A stretch of 64,000 nucleotides of DNA from JAFEDN01 sp963795715 (GTDB lineage: Bacteria; Pseudomonadota; Gammaproteobacteria; Coxiellales; Coxiellaceae), in contig CAWCIY010000002.1 of NCBI GenBank assembly GCA_963795715.1, positions 682,001 to 746,000 on the forward strand, in the 5' to 3' direction. A program made the position numbers and the translations under genes. The notes under the pieces were generated by a model. It saw only the letters and a program-made list of their open reading frames with translations, did no database searches and was not told the DNA's origin. Below are positions 7,552 through 16,556 of this stretch, in pieces (the stretch's first letter is position 1; the number at the start of each line of letters is the position of its first letter).

Positions 7552-9267
7552 ATGTTAAATGATATTAAACTTGAAGCTAGTGAAGAATTGAATATAGAAA
7601 TAATTTTTCCATTGATTGAAGCCCAAAGGAAACTCTTTGAAGACCCAGATTCAAAAGAAACCAAACAAGATTCTGAAGATTTACATGGCTTATTAGATCA
7701 AGCCATACAAAAACAACATTGGCGATTAGCGCTCCTGTTAGCAAGCTCTCCTATCCAAGTTTCTCACGAACAAATCGCCATTCTCCAAAAAAATAAAGAA
7801 AAGATCATTACTTTTGAAAATCTCAATACACTAACTTCCTTTGGGTATTTCGCTATCCATATTAAAGATTTTGAAATTAAAGGATCGAACTTAAATAGAT
7901 TAGTATGTCTTAAATCAGAGCTAACTACTCACATGCTCAATTTGTTTAACAAGGGTAAAAGCTTAGAAGAAAAAATTCATAATTCCATTAAAAAACACGA
8001 AACAGACCAAGAAGATAAAATAGTTATAAAAAGAAAGTTGATTATTAACCATTTAAAAAAAGCAGCCCACATTGATTCGATGACGGGTACTGAAATCGCC
8101 AAGGAAAATACTCTCCAATTTAACTGCTTATTAGAAAGCTGGTTAAAAAAAATCAACTTAGAAGGCTCTCGATATAATCCCTTGGATTTGATTCTGGAAG
8201 TTTTTGCTTTGTTGGTTGATAAAGGCTTTCAATATAATGATGGCATCAAAACAGTACAACTTCGTTTTCATTCATCAAAAATAAGTAAAAAGAATATGGG
8301 TGAATATCGCCATTATGGAAACGTAATTCGTTTTGGATTGCACTTTAATATACATAATTATGATTCAACCCTGCCAGGTATTGTGTTACATGAATTTATT
8401 CATCTACTGTGTAACTTAATGTATGGCAATGTCTCCACACTTTACAGGATTGAATTAGAAAAACTAGTCAAATCTATTCTTGAATATATGAATTGCAGGA
8501 AATATACCCCAGATGATCAAGGAATATTTACTGGTTTTTCTACATATCCGCAAGAAAAATATGCCGAAGAATTTTTCCCTAGATTATTTGAATTTTTTAT
8601 ATTAAAGAATGAATCGCCAAACGATTTATTTCCTTCAAAAATTTCTTTACAAATGCAATATTTTTTTGCTCGTTTTTTACATGATGTGGCAAAATTTAAA
8701 TTCAAGTTATTAGAACAACATCAGCATATCCCTAGGGGGAGATTGGAGATGTTTGATTATTTAGAAAATAAAGATTATAAAAATTTTTTTAATTATATCA
8801 CTCCTAAAAATAATCGGGGATATAATTTCTTTCCGTCCTATTTTTCACTAGATAGTAAGTTTTTAAAAATGGCAATTGAAAATAAGTTTGATCTTAATGA
8901 ACCTAACAAATTGGGTGTCACTCCTTTGAAATATTATATATATTCTGGTTATTTTGACATGGCAGTGACTTTGTTGGAAAAATTATGGGAATCTAAACAG
9001 ATCAATACGAATTTAATTAATCAGGTTGATCTGAATCAACAAAATAAAGATAATAAAACTTTATTGATCCAGGCCATCCAAATGCATAAAAGCGAAAAAT
9101 TTATTGAGTGGTTGATCCAGGATTGCAAAGTTGACACCACTCTCGTTGATCATTCTGGTTCCTCGGCAACCCTCTATGCAGTTAGCAATAATATATCTCA
9201 AAAAATAATAGACTTATTGCGTCAAAGTGAAAAAAGCAAAGGGGTCAAGTCCTTAATCATGAATTAA
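7552..9267 (+). CDS. Putative zinc metalloprotease with ankyrin-like C-terminus
   Basis: 571 residues without a signal peptide. Residues 280-284 read HEFIH within VLHEFIHLLCNL, a canonical HExxH zinc-protease helix. A downstream YAEEFF (E339/E340) could supply the third ligand, as in gluzincin-type enzymes. The C-terminal 150 residues (from about 425) show ankyrin-like pattern: FLKMAIENKFDLNEPNKLGV, TPLKYYIYSGYFDMAVTLLE, KTLLIQAIQMHKSEKFIEWL. Ankyrin-protease combinations are known among effectors of Legionellales, so a role inside a host cell is plausible. No secretion signal was identified by eye. It is transcribed alone, downstream of the transposon. Protease assignment rests on the motif only. 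Confidence 0.6.
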   Translation: MLNDIKLEASEELNIEIIFPLIEAQRKLFEDPDSKETKQDSEDLHGLLDQAIQKQHWRLALLLASSPIQVSHEQIAILQKNKEKIITFENLNTLTSFGYFAIHIKDFEIKGSNLNRLVCLKSELTTHMLNLFNKGKSLEEKIHNSIKKHETDQEDKIVIKRKLIINHLKKAAHIDSMTGTEIAKENTLQFNCLLESWLKKINLEGSRYNPLDLILEVFALLVDKGFQYNDGIKTVQLRFHSSKISKKNMGEYRHYGNVIRFGLHFNIHNYDSTLPGIVLHEFIHLLCNLMYGNVSTLYRIELEKLVKSILEYMNCRKYTPDDQGIFTGFSTYPQEKYAEEFFPRLFEFFILKNESPNDLFPSKISLQMQYFFARFLHDVAKFKFKLLEQHQHIPRGRLEMFDYLENKDYKNFFNYITPKNNRGYNFFPSYFSLDSKFLKMAIENKFDLNEPNKLGVTPLKYYIYSGYFDMAVTLLEKLWESKQINTNLINQVDLNQQNKDNKTLLIQAIQMHKSEKFIEWLIQDCKVDTTLVDHSGSSATLYAVSNNISQKIIDLLRQSEKSKGVKSLIMN

Positions 9268-9316
9268 AAATACGGTATTTACTATTGGCCAACATAAGCC
9301 CAATCTTTATGTTGTG

Positions 9317-9587
9317 GCTAGACCTTTGCGAATACAATACCCTAATGCTTTGTATCATGTAATGAACCGTGGTGTGAGCCGGAAAATGTATTTATCAAAA
9401 TGAAGCTCAAAGACTTTTATTTTTATCGCTATTAGAAGAAATGACTATTCGTTACCGAGTTGAAATCCATGCTTACTGTCTAATGAGTAATCACTACCAT
9501 TTATTGATCAAAACTCCCTTCGCAAATCTAGACCGTGCTATGCGACATTTAAGAAGAATTGTTAAAATCAAAGCCGAAAGTGACTAA
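9317..9587 (+). pseudogene. RAYT transposase, N-terminal half with frameshifts
   Basis: The plus strand encodes, in more than one frame, RPLRIQYPNALYHVMNRGV and then EIHAYCLMSNHYHLLIKTPF, the HUH-bearing N-terminus of REP-associated tyrosine transposases. At least one frameshift near 9395 separates the two parts. It ends before the catalytic tyrosine region, which is found in a separate fragment at 2035-2220. Between 9660 and 9800 a further short open stretch (NAVIQAYHRTKQKILLDKQ) is another unassigned remnant. Confidence 0.65.
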
Positions 9588-9813
9588 TTTTCCGAAATTA
9601 ATAACCCTCTATCTTGCAGTAAAATTAACCCATGAAAAAAGCAAAGATATAAGCATGGCATTCGGAGGGTTTAGAAAATGCAGTTATTCAAGCTTATCAC
9701 CGGACAAAACAGAAAATTCTATTGGATAAACAATTAAAAATCACCATCAATGATATTGAAAAACAAATTTACCCAAAATCTAATACAGAATTTCAGGATT
9801 AAGGACTTGACCC

Positions 9814-10797
9814 TCATCTCCTTGTTGATATGGGTTCAAATAGCCTCACCTGAGATGCCTGCACCGGGCAATCTAACCCAATGGGCGATACAAAATTATC
9901 GATTAATGCTTGCCAAAAATCATAATATAAATATTTCTGTAATGGGTGATCATCGCTCTTCGGAAAACACGGACCATGGTTAGCTTCGAGTAACCATGGG
10001 CGCAGATCGGCATCCACGAGAAAATCAAAACCAAAGAGCGTAAATGCGGGTGTATCCCTGGTAATAAAAGCCTCGGGGTGGAGTTGCCGTAACCCATCCA
10101 TGATTTTAGTCGTTATGGTTTTTATTTTTGGAAAAAGACTAGAAAATAGCTCAAAACGTTGCGTAGGTATCTGGATCACGTTGACAACGCTTTCAGATAA
10201 ATGTTCATTGGTCAAATGCGAACTGAGGTCGGTAAATTTTTGGGGTTGATAACGATTTAAAGCCACATTCAAATAACCATGCGGATAAATATAGGCGCCT
10301 GCGTAATTAGTAGCAACAACAAACATCCGAATACTATATTTATGTCCTCGAAGTAAATGCGGATTGATAAGATATTGCTGGAGCACATGCTCTCCGCCCA
10401 TGCGCTTTGAACTCAAATAATGATCACCAATGTGACTAATATTTTCAAAAATTTTAATATGCTGGCCGTTATTAAGCAGGGCCGGTTTTAAGATCCACGT
10501 TAAATTATTTAAGCTCTCCTGCAGGGCTAACTGATTTAGCACATCCATCCAGTTATGATCATTAATCCCGAAAGTGACAGGCATGATATCAGGACAATAT
10601 TGCGCCACTAATTGCGCTAACAGATGCTTAAATTCAAGGCGTTCCGCAGCCAACGGGTTAAATTCTAAGTTTTTCCCGGAAAAATTTGCGTAAAAATTAA
10701 ATCGAGCGGAACTCCAGCCCCTTTCCCGTAAATACCGAGATAGATTATAAAAAGTGGGTGACTGCAATTGCCGCAAATAAAAACGGCATCGTTTCAT
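9814..10797 (-). CDS. Tubulin-tyrosine-ligase-like ATP-grasp protein
   Basis: 327 residues from the ATG at 10797. A longer frame to 10890 exists but would overlap the upstream transpeptidase gene; the chosen start has AAAGG about 10 bases ahead and lies 13 bases after that gene. Motifs match the TTL family of ATP-grasp ligases: WILKPALLNNGQHIKIF (ATP-binding lysine and loop), GHKYSIRMFVVAT, and FGFDFLVDADLRPWLLEANH, which ends with the metal-binding E-x-N. Such enzymes ligate an amino acid to a protein terminus or side chain. Bacterial TTL-like proteins occur in several Legionellales, but their substrates are unknown to me. The likely operon with the L,D-transpeptidase hints at cell-envelope or secreted-substrate modification; this is inference. 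Confidence 0.7.
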   Translation of the reverse strand: MKRCRFYLRQLQSPTFYNLSRYLRERGWSSARFNFYANFSGKNLEFNPLAAERLEFKHLLAQLVAQYCPDIMPVTFGINDHNWMDVLNQLALQESLNNLTWILKPALLNNGQHIKIFENISHIGDHYLSSKRMGGEHVLQQYLINPHLLRGHKYSIRMFVVATNYAGAYIYPHGYLNVALNRYQPQKFTDLSSHLTNEHLSESVVNVIQIPTQRFELFSSLFPKIKTITTKIMDGLRQLHPEAFITRDTPAFTLFGFDFLVDADLRPWLLEANHGPCFPKSDDHPLQKYLYYDFWQALIDNFVSPIGLDCPVQASQVRLFEPISTRR

Positions 10798-10810
10798 TTT
10801 ATCAGCGCCT

Positions 10811-11509
10811 TTATATCGTTTGTCCGCTGAGAATTTTAGTAGACGTAAGATACTGAGAAGACGGACCATAAGCATATAACACCGTACCATTACTTATGTA
10901 GTTGATCAACTGCTCTTTTTGTTTGGGATCTACAGCGAAACATCCCCAGCTATTACCTGCACGACCGTGTTGCCTAATAAATTCCTGAGTGACGTAATTA
11001 GCCGAGTGCACCACAACATTGTGCGACAATGCCGTGCTGTTACTGGCCTCTAGACCGCGAATTCGTAAAGACCGGCCGTGGTGGCCGTAATAAGTATTCA
11101 TGGTGAGATACACGCCAAGCCTGGAGGCGAGAGAACCGCCGTTATTGGAAAAATTCGTCGCGAAGGCTCCCTTTCCGGAACCTTTACCGTGTGCCACCGC
11201 CAGCGACATCAAAATATTACCAGTTTTGACATTAATCACATACATACGGGGTTTTGCCGAAGAAACACTATAGTCAACTATAGTCAGGATATCTTTATTA
11301 TGCACTGGTGCGTTCTTCAATGCCCATTGATAGCCGGCAAAGGCCATCTGCACGGCTTTAGGACTTAAATTGGTATTTTGGCTTAAATTGTAGGCAAGCT
11401 GTAGATAATTGGTTGTGTCTGTTGGGGCGCCGCTGTCTGCAAAACTCATACTCAGGGGTAAGGATGCCAAGCCGGCCACGGTGATGAATCTAAATAAATG
11501 TCGCTTCAT
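10811..11509 (-). CDS. Murein L,D-transpeptidase-family protein (YkuD_2 type)
   Basis: The start at 11509 (MKRHLFRF) is preferred over the frame start at 11542, since GAGG precedes it and a clean signal peptide follows (FITVAGLASLPLSMSFA, cleavage before DSG). The mature domain contains IVDYSVSSAKPRMYVINVKT, LAVAHGKGSGKG and HGRAGNSWGCFAV, with the nucleophilic cysteine in the last motif, as in the murein L,D-transpeptidase catalytic domain family. It should act in the periplasm on peptidoglycan cross-links. 232 residues is normal for the family. The TTL-like gene follows after 13 bases, probably cotranscribed. Confidence 0.85.
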   Translation of the reverse strand: MKRHLFRFITVAGLASLPLSMSFADSGAPTDTTNYLQLAYNLSQNTNLSPKAVQMAFAGYQWALKNAPVHNKDILTIVDYSVSSAKPRMYVINVKTGNILMSLAVAHGKGSGKGAFATNFSNNGGSLASRLGVYLTMNTYYGHHGRSLRIRGLEASNSTALSHNVVVHSANYVTQEFIRQHGRAGNSWGCFAVDPKQKEQLINYISNGTVLYAYGPSSQYLTSTKILSGQTI

Positions 11510-11808
11510 TATTATTACCTCAGGGTTGAAATTTTTCTCCACACCCTGGAGTAGCAGTCCTATATTTAGAATATGTATATTTAGTACAGAACGACTATTA
11601 TGTACTGTTTTTGAGCAAAAGTCAAGAATTTCTTACATAATATCTGTATTTTCCCTTTGTTGAAAATTTTAAGTATATGAATTTATTAAATATTTTTGGA
11701 TGCTCAGAAGATGAGGCGTCAAAGGCGATAAAAAAATCTATTCATATCATATCAAACACCAATGGCACTCAATTTATGATTTGTTCTAGGGGGTAACTGA
11801 AACATAAT

Positions 11809-12375
11809 TCAGAGCGGGTTAAGCGAACGAATAACCTTAGCTGGTACACCTGCAACAAAACTGTTTGCAGGAACATCCTTCGTAACAACTGCCCCAGCTG
11901 CGACTACTGAATTTTCGCCTATAGTAACCCCGCCCAATATGGTGGCAGCTGTTGCAATCCAAACGTTACGTTCAATTACGATTGGTTTTGCCTCAACGTA
12001 AGTCCGTCGTTTGGCCGGTTCCACCGGGTGGCTTGAGGTGATAATGTTAACGTTTGGTCCGATCATGACTAAATCAGCAATATCGACCCCGCCCATATCG
12101 TAAATGGTGCAGCACTGGTTGATGAATACTTTGTGTCCAACCCTGATCTCAAGACCACCTGATGTGTAGAAAGGCGGGATGAGGTTAAAAGTTTCATCGA
12201 CCTCTTGACCAATTAACTCGCTGAATAGGGCTCTCACTTTTGCGGCATCATCGAATGAGAGCTTGTTTAGCTCAGCCGTCAACCTCATAGCTCGCCTGAC
12301 GGCGTTAGCCGTAGCATCCCATTCGGGACTGTGGGTTTGCACTCGTTTGATTAGAATTGGCTTCTTGATATCCAT
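11809..12375 (-). CDS. Sugar O-acetyltransferase, hexapeptide-repeat (Maa/LacA-like)
   Basis: 188 residues with the left-handed beta-helix pattern of hexapeptide acyltransferases: GGLEIRVGHKVFINQCCTIY, DIADLVMIGPNVNI, NVWIATAATILGGVTIGENS, VVAAGAVVTKDVPANSFVAG and the closing VPAKVIRSL. The N-terminal helix region carries a maltose-acetyltransferase-like stretch. The catalytic histidine is probably in TSSHPV. It transfers acetyl from acetyl-CoA to a sugar; the substrate cannot be told. The gene looks less AT-rich than its neighbours, compatible with acquisition by transfer. Confidence 0.8.
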   Translation of the reverse strand: MDIKKPILIKRVQTHSPEWDATANAVRRAMRLTAELNKLSFDDAAKVRALFSELIGQEVDETFNLIPPFYTSGGLEIRVGHKVFINQCCTIYDMGGVDIADLVMIGPNVNIITSSHPVEPAKRRTYVEAKPIVIERNVWIATAATILGGVTIGENSVVAAGAVVTKDVPANSFVAGVPAKVIRSLNPL

Positions 12376-12435
12376 TTGACTTTCTCATTTCTGTCGGCAT
12401 GATGCGTTCGATCGTGATTGACCGTCATCAGATAC

Positions 12436-12730
12436 TCATTGAATAATTTTATTATGGATCATTTTCCAATAAATTAACATACAAAAAAACATTAAGACGA
12501 AATAAAACCACAACAGAGTAAGAATATTTTCGACTACAAGAAAACTCGCTACAAAAGCACACAAGCTTGTAATTAAAACATTAATCAGATACATTGTTTC
12601 ATTAGATGTTCCAGATATATGACGAAAAATTACCATGCCTTTTCCCATCGATAATGGAAAAATAAATGCGGCTCCAAAAAACATAATCGCGGTTGCAAAT
12701 GCTAAAAGGGCAATATTGTATGGGTAGTAA
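12436..12730 (-). pseudogene. MFS transporter C-terminal fragment
   Basis: About 97 residues with three hydrophobic segments (NIALLAFATAIMFFGAAFIF, TMYLINVLITSLCAFVASFL, LLWFYFVLMFFCMLIYW). The text PLSMGKGMVIFRHISGTSN resembles the last helices of Bcr/CflA-type drug transporters. An ATG-led frame extends to 12879, but that extension overlaps another gene fragment on the plus strand and reads as antisense to it. I therefore place the fragment boundary near 12730, at a rearrangement junction. Confidence 0.5.
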
Positions 12731-12735
12731 AAAAG

Positions 12736-12993
12736 GTGGCAACTCCGGAGGATAAACTCTGCGGTAAACATACCGTCATGCAATCCATGCAGATTTTGGA
12801 CCAGGGTTTGAAAACTTATACGGCTAATAATCCCCACCGAGTGAGCGAGCTGGATCATGATGACCCTATTCGAGTTCAAATTGAAGAGGTTTTAAAGACA
12901 GAGACAACCAAAGCTTCCGGTGGAACTCCTATGAGCCCCATGTCCTCTACAACAGAGAACATTATATATAAAATGGTTAATTTTAGTGTTTAA
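12736..12993 (+). pseudogene. Unknown gene C-terminal fragment
   Basis: 85 residues of ordinary-looking soluble protein: EDKLCGKHTVMQSMQILDQG, ANNPHRVSELDHDDPIRVQI, then a serine/threonine-rich tail. It begins abruptly at the junction with the MFS fragment, so the 5' part is probably lost. I do not recognise the family. It ends 8 bases before the nucleotidyltransferase gene and might be transcribed with it. Confidence 0.35.
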
Positions 12994-13001
12994 ATAAATT
13001 T

Positions 13002-14240
13002 ATGGCATATCCATTAAACGAGAAAGAGTTTACGTCATACCCAGATATTAATAACGTTTTGTTGTTTATATCCAGTGGTATTAAAAATATCCTGGGTAAA
13101 AAATTAATCGGTTTGTATCTGTTTGGATCGTTAACTTATGGCGATTTTAACCCTGACAGTAGTGATATTGATTTAGCAACCATTATCAATGAACCACTCA
13201 ATCATGATGAACTCGTTCTGATTAAGCAGTTACATCAACAAATTGAAGCGCATTATCAAAAATGGAGTCAGCGGTTGGAATGCTCCTATACACCAATTGA
13301 CATGCTTAAAAATATTTTACCACCCAGAAAGCCTAGACCCTATTATGGAGGTGGAATTTTTTACGACGAAGCTCTTTATGGAAATGAATGGATAATCAAT
13401 AATTATTTGTTATATAAACAGGGTATTCCACTAATAGGGTCTGATTTTAAGGAATTGATCCATTCCGTTGATATGATAGAAGTTCAAAAAGCATGCATCA
13501 GAGATTTATTTCAAGAATGGAAACCAAAGATCAATGATTTAGAATGGCTTAATAATAGCCATTACCAATCCTATTTGGTTTTAAATTTATGTCGTATTTT
13601 ATATACCGTTATTTGTGGTTATACCGGTACAAAAAAAGTTTCTGCTGAATGGGTAAAAGATAAATTCGAGGCATGGAGAAATTTAATTGAAACCGCAAAG
13701 GGCTGGAAATACGGTAAAAAAATGTCTATGAAAAATGAATCTATCAATTTTATTAAATTTGTTATTGAAACCATTAAGAAAACAACACTTTTTCAAAATA
13801 TGTATTCTAGCGACATTCCTAAAGAAAAAAGCCATGATGTTTTACATATATATGATTTTCTCAGAACAGTTATTGCGTGGGCGAAGAAAAATCCGGACAT
13901 AGAGGGTATAGCTTTAGTAGGATCATATGCTAGAAATCAAGCTAGAGATGATTCTGATATTGATTTAGTTATATTAACTCATTATCAAAACCACTATGTT
14001 TCAAATTGTGATTGGTTGAAACAATTTGGTAATCCCGAAATGCTAAGACTAGAAAATTATGGCGCACTAACCTCTTGGCATGTTCATTATAAAAATTTTC
14101 ATGAAGTGGAGTTTGGTATTGCGCCGCTCAGTTGGGCTGATATTCCAGTAGAGCAAGGAACAAAAGAAGTTATTTTACAGGGAATTTTGATACTTTATGA
14201 TCCAAAGGAATTGTTTAAAAAAATGATTATTAGTTTATAA
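13002..14240 (+). CDS. Fused double nucleotidyltransferase (AadA-like plus second NTase)
   Basis: 412 residues with two copies of the nucleotidyltransferase signature. Residues about 42-61 read GSLTYGDFNPDSSDIDLATI, followed by an all-helical region with LNLCRILYTVICGYTGTKKV, typical of streptomycin/spectinomycin adenylyltransferases (AadA/DUF4111). Residues about 300-325 read GSYARNQARDDSDIDLVIL, a second intact GS...DxD active site that starts a smaller NTase domain. Both catalytic aspartate pairs are present. The first half resembles antibiotic-adenylylating enzymes, but the substrate is unknown. The second domain resembles stand-alone predicted NTases. The tandem fusion is unusual. The start is at 13002, with little ribosome-binding sequence visible. 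Confidence 0.7.
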   Translation: MAYPLNEKEFTSYPDINNVLLFISSGIKNILGKKLIGLYLFGSLTYGDFNPDSSDIDLATIINEPLNHDELVLIKQLHQQIEAHYQKWSQRLECSYTPIDMLKNILPPRKPRPYYGGGIFYDEALYGNEWIINNYLLYKQGIPLIGSDFKELIHSVDMIEVQKACIRDLFQEWKPKINDLEWLNNSHYQSYLVLNLCRILYTVICGYTGTKKVSAEWVKDKFEAWRNLIETAKGWKYGKKMSMKNESINFIKFVIETIKKTTLFQNMYSSDIPKEKSHDVLHIYDFLRTVIAWAKKNPDIEGIALVGSYARNQARDDSDIDLVILTHYQNHYVSNCDWLKQFGNPEMLRLENYGALTSWHVHYKNFHEVEFGIAPLSWADIPVEQGTKEVILQGILILYDPKELFKKMIISL

Positions 14241-14442
14241 GTAATACCAATGATGGCTTTAAGGCTTTCATCCTGTATACTTTATTTTACTTGGTAAAAT
14301 CTAAATTTAAGCTAAATTTTTCCTAATTGTTTCATCAAAAATCTATTTGCATGCTTTTTTGATAGAGAATTTGCAATCCAATAGCTGATTAATTGATGTA
14401 GGATATCACCTTGTGATCATTTAAATATAAAAAGAGGTTGTT

Positions 14443-14599
14443 ATGAAAAATATTAATTTTGAAGAAGAAAAAAAAGAATTGGAAAGAATAAATCGTTTCT
14501 ATAAAAAAAATCAAGAAAAAAGAAACACTATATTTACGATCGCGGTAATAGGCGGTATTGGCCTAGGAGTAGGGTGCTACCTTAATATACCCATTACAC
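14443..14599 (+). pseudogene. Small membrane protein cut by IS630 element
   Basis: A good ribosome-binding site (AGAGG) precedes the ATG at 14443. The product starts with a charged coiled segment (FEEEKKELERINRFYKKNQE) and one hydrophobic helix (IFTIAVIGGIGLGVGCYL). The frame then enters the IS630 inverted repeat at about 14600 and ends at 14634 inside the element, so the original C-terminus is lost. Function unknown. Confidence 0.5.
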
Positions 14600-15690
14600 T
14601 TCAAGATGCGAACAATGGTGAATGCAGGATTTGAAAATTATCAGTGATTCGATCACGCAAAAGATTCTTCTTTCTACCAATACCGTTAAAAAATCCCAAT
14701 ACAGCTTCACTAAACTCCGAAAATTTTCCATAGTATTGATTGTATCGAACACTTTCATGCATCAATTTCCATACCCGTTCCACTGGATTTAAATTTGGAG
14801 AATATGGCGGCAAATAATGTAATTTAATTCCAAGCTCTCTTGCAAAACGATGCACTTCATCATTTTGATGCGGCCTTGCATTATCCCAGATCACATGAAC
14901 ATAGTATTTCCCAGGATGGGATTGACGTAAATGCCATAGAAAATCGCAAATATTTACCGCCCTACTGTTTCTACTTGGCGATAACTGAACCGATGCCCAT
15001 TTAAACAGATTCCGCCAATAATATTTAATCGCTTTTGTCTCGCGGTCGTCGCAATTTCTTTTCTGACGCCTTTCAAAATCCAGCCGTATGTTAATTGCGT
15101 TTGATGTTGCGGATGCACACTATCTGCAAAATAAATCGGCTCCTTTTCACCCGCTTTTTTCTTTAATCGATTATAATGACGAATAAATGCTTCTTGCTGC
15201 TGCTTGTCTGCTTTCGCAGGAACTCCGTGTGCCTTTTTATAGCAAAAATTGTTTCCATGCAGCCACTTCGTCATCCCGCTAATGCTATAGCATACACCAT
15301 AAGTCCTTTTTACATACTGACAAATATCTTTTACATAAAGGTACGTAATTTCTTGAAGATGCTCAATCAATTCTTTCGACTCTTTTTCCGTCAGTAAGGC
15401 TTCGCTTCCTCCATTTTCTGGAAAAAGCTTATTTTCTCGGCGATAATCTTCTAGGTGCCGACGAATAGTTTCATCGTCCAGCAATAAAATCTTGCAATTT
15501 CTGAATATGCATACCCCTGGTCATGACGCTAATACTGCTTTGATGCGGTCGCGAATTCGACTGTCATCGCTCTTGACGATGACGACTGAATTAAATCTTC
15601 TCGTTCTTTTTTGGATAGCGTCCTTCCCATCCGTACTTTTTAACATATTTCTTTGTTCAGATCAGCAAGTTCGCATCTTCAATGGCGAGC
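14597..15690. mobile_element. IS630-family insertion sequence, degraded
   Basis: Ends are marked by imperfect inverted repeats (14600-14613 TTCAAGATGCGAAC and 15669-15682, 13 of 14 matching), with TA dinucleotides just outside, as expected of IS630/Tc1-type insertion at TA. The right end interrupts an ISKra4 transposase, while the left end interrupts an unrelated small gene, so a deletion or recombination followed insertion. Confidence 0.65.
14601..15655 (-). pseudogene. IS630-family transposase, frameshifted
   Basis: Three pieces are visible. The N-terminus (GRTLSKKEREDLIQ, region 15540-15650) is out of frame with the middle. The middle (14954-15484) contains the helix-turn-helix part and EPIYFADSVHPQHQ with the first catalytic Asp. 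The C-terminal piece (14601-14894, extending upstream in frame as VHVIWDNARPH) has the second Asp and the YSPNLNPVERVWKLM motif with the catalytic Glu. The break at about 14960-14970 is a one-base shift, which in some IS630 elements is programmed. The extra N-terminal frameshift makes activity unlikely. Confidence 0.75.
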
Positions 15691-16347
15691 GGTATAGATC
15701 GTATGTAGACGTTCACCTGCTGGATCATAAAAAGAAATACTCCCCACCATGGCTTCACGATATCCGTTATTCACCGTTAATACATAAGCGCCGTCTAAGC
15801 TAATGCCGATAGCTCCAATCGATTCATTCAGTTCCGGCGTTTGATATTCCCAGGATTCTTCTTTGGCTTGCGCAATACTGCCCACATAATCTGCTACACT
15901 TTGCATATAAGAAATCGTGATTTTTCTGTCATGATTATCCAGCATATCTTCGACTACGCTGGGAGCGGCTAAATTAGCATATTTATGCGCCGGTATTTTC
16001 GCTAATCTTGGTGTTGCGCCTTGAATTATCCTGGCATTTGATTCTAATGGGCAATATATCTTGCCACCTTTTGAAGTTTGATAAACGTATCGGTCTACTT
16101 GCACAACATCATAAGGGGTTTGATAATTTTTTTGGCTTTTGCATCTGGCCGTATATTTTACGCCACCGACCAATATCGGACTCCCATCGGTATCAAACTG
16201 TTTGATCGCTTCCGCTGTAGCTAATGCACCTATTTGATTCACGGCTTCTAATATTGCTTCTTCAGACTCAAGCAGAGTTTTTTTAAATGAAATTTTTACT
16301 TGGATAGTTAATCCATCCTCATCTTGAGATATCAGTTTCGCTGTCAT
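15691..16347 (-). pseudogene. ISKra4-family transposase, N-terminal part
   Basis: The start at 16347 (MTAKLISQDEDG) has AGGA eight bases upstream; an earlier in-frame ATG at 16386 is less likely. The sequence GALATAEAIKQFDTDGSPI, GGVKYTARCKSQKNYQTPY and KIYCPLESNARII matches the N-terminal portion of ISKra4-type transposases, as does NESIGAIGISLDGAYVL, which carries a catalytic-region Asp. It is cut after ERLHTIYTA by the IS630 element, so the remaining roughly half of the protein is missing. Confidence 0.7.
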
Positions 16348-16556
16348 GAACATTATCCTAATGTGAAATAAATTTGACGATATCATATCAAATTTTTCAC
16401 ATTATTGTATTTCAAGACAGAATATTAAGTAAAAATATTATTTTTTTACTAAAGTGTTTTTAAGATTATTGCTGATTGATATCGAAAATTTCAGAAAATG
16501 ATTTGATCTAAGATTTAATTTAATTGCAAAAATCTACAATATTAAAAATAAATCTA

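Noticed and set aside
11677..11796. 39-codon frame between the transpeptidase and acetyltransferase genes
   Set aside because: Protein-like text but no ribosome-binding site and no recognisable family; not enough support to call.
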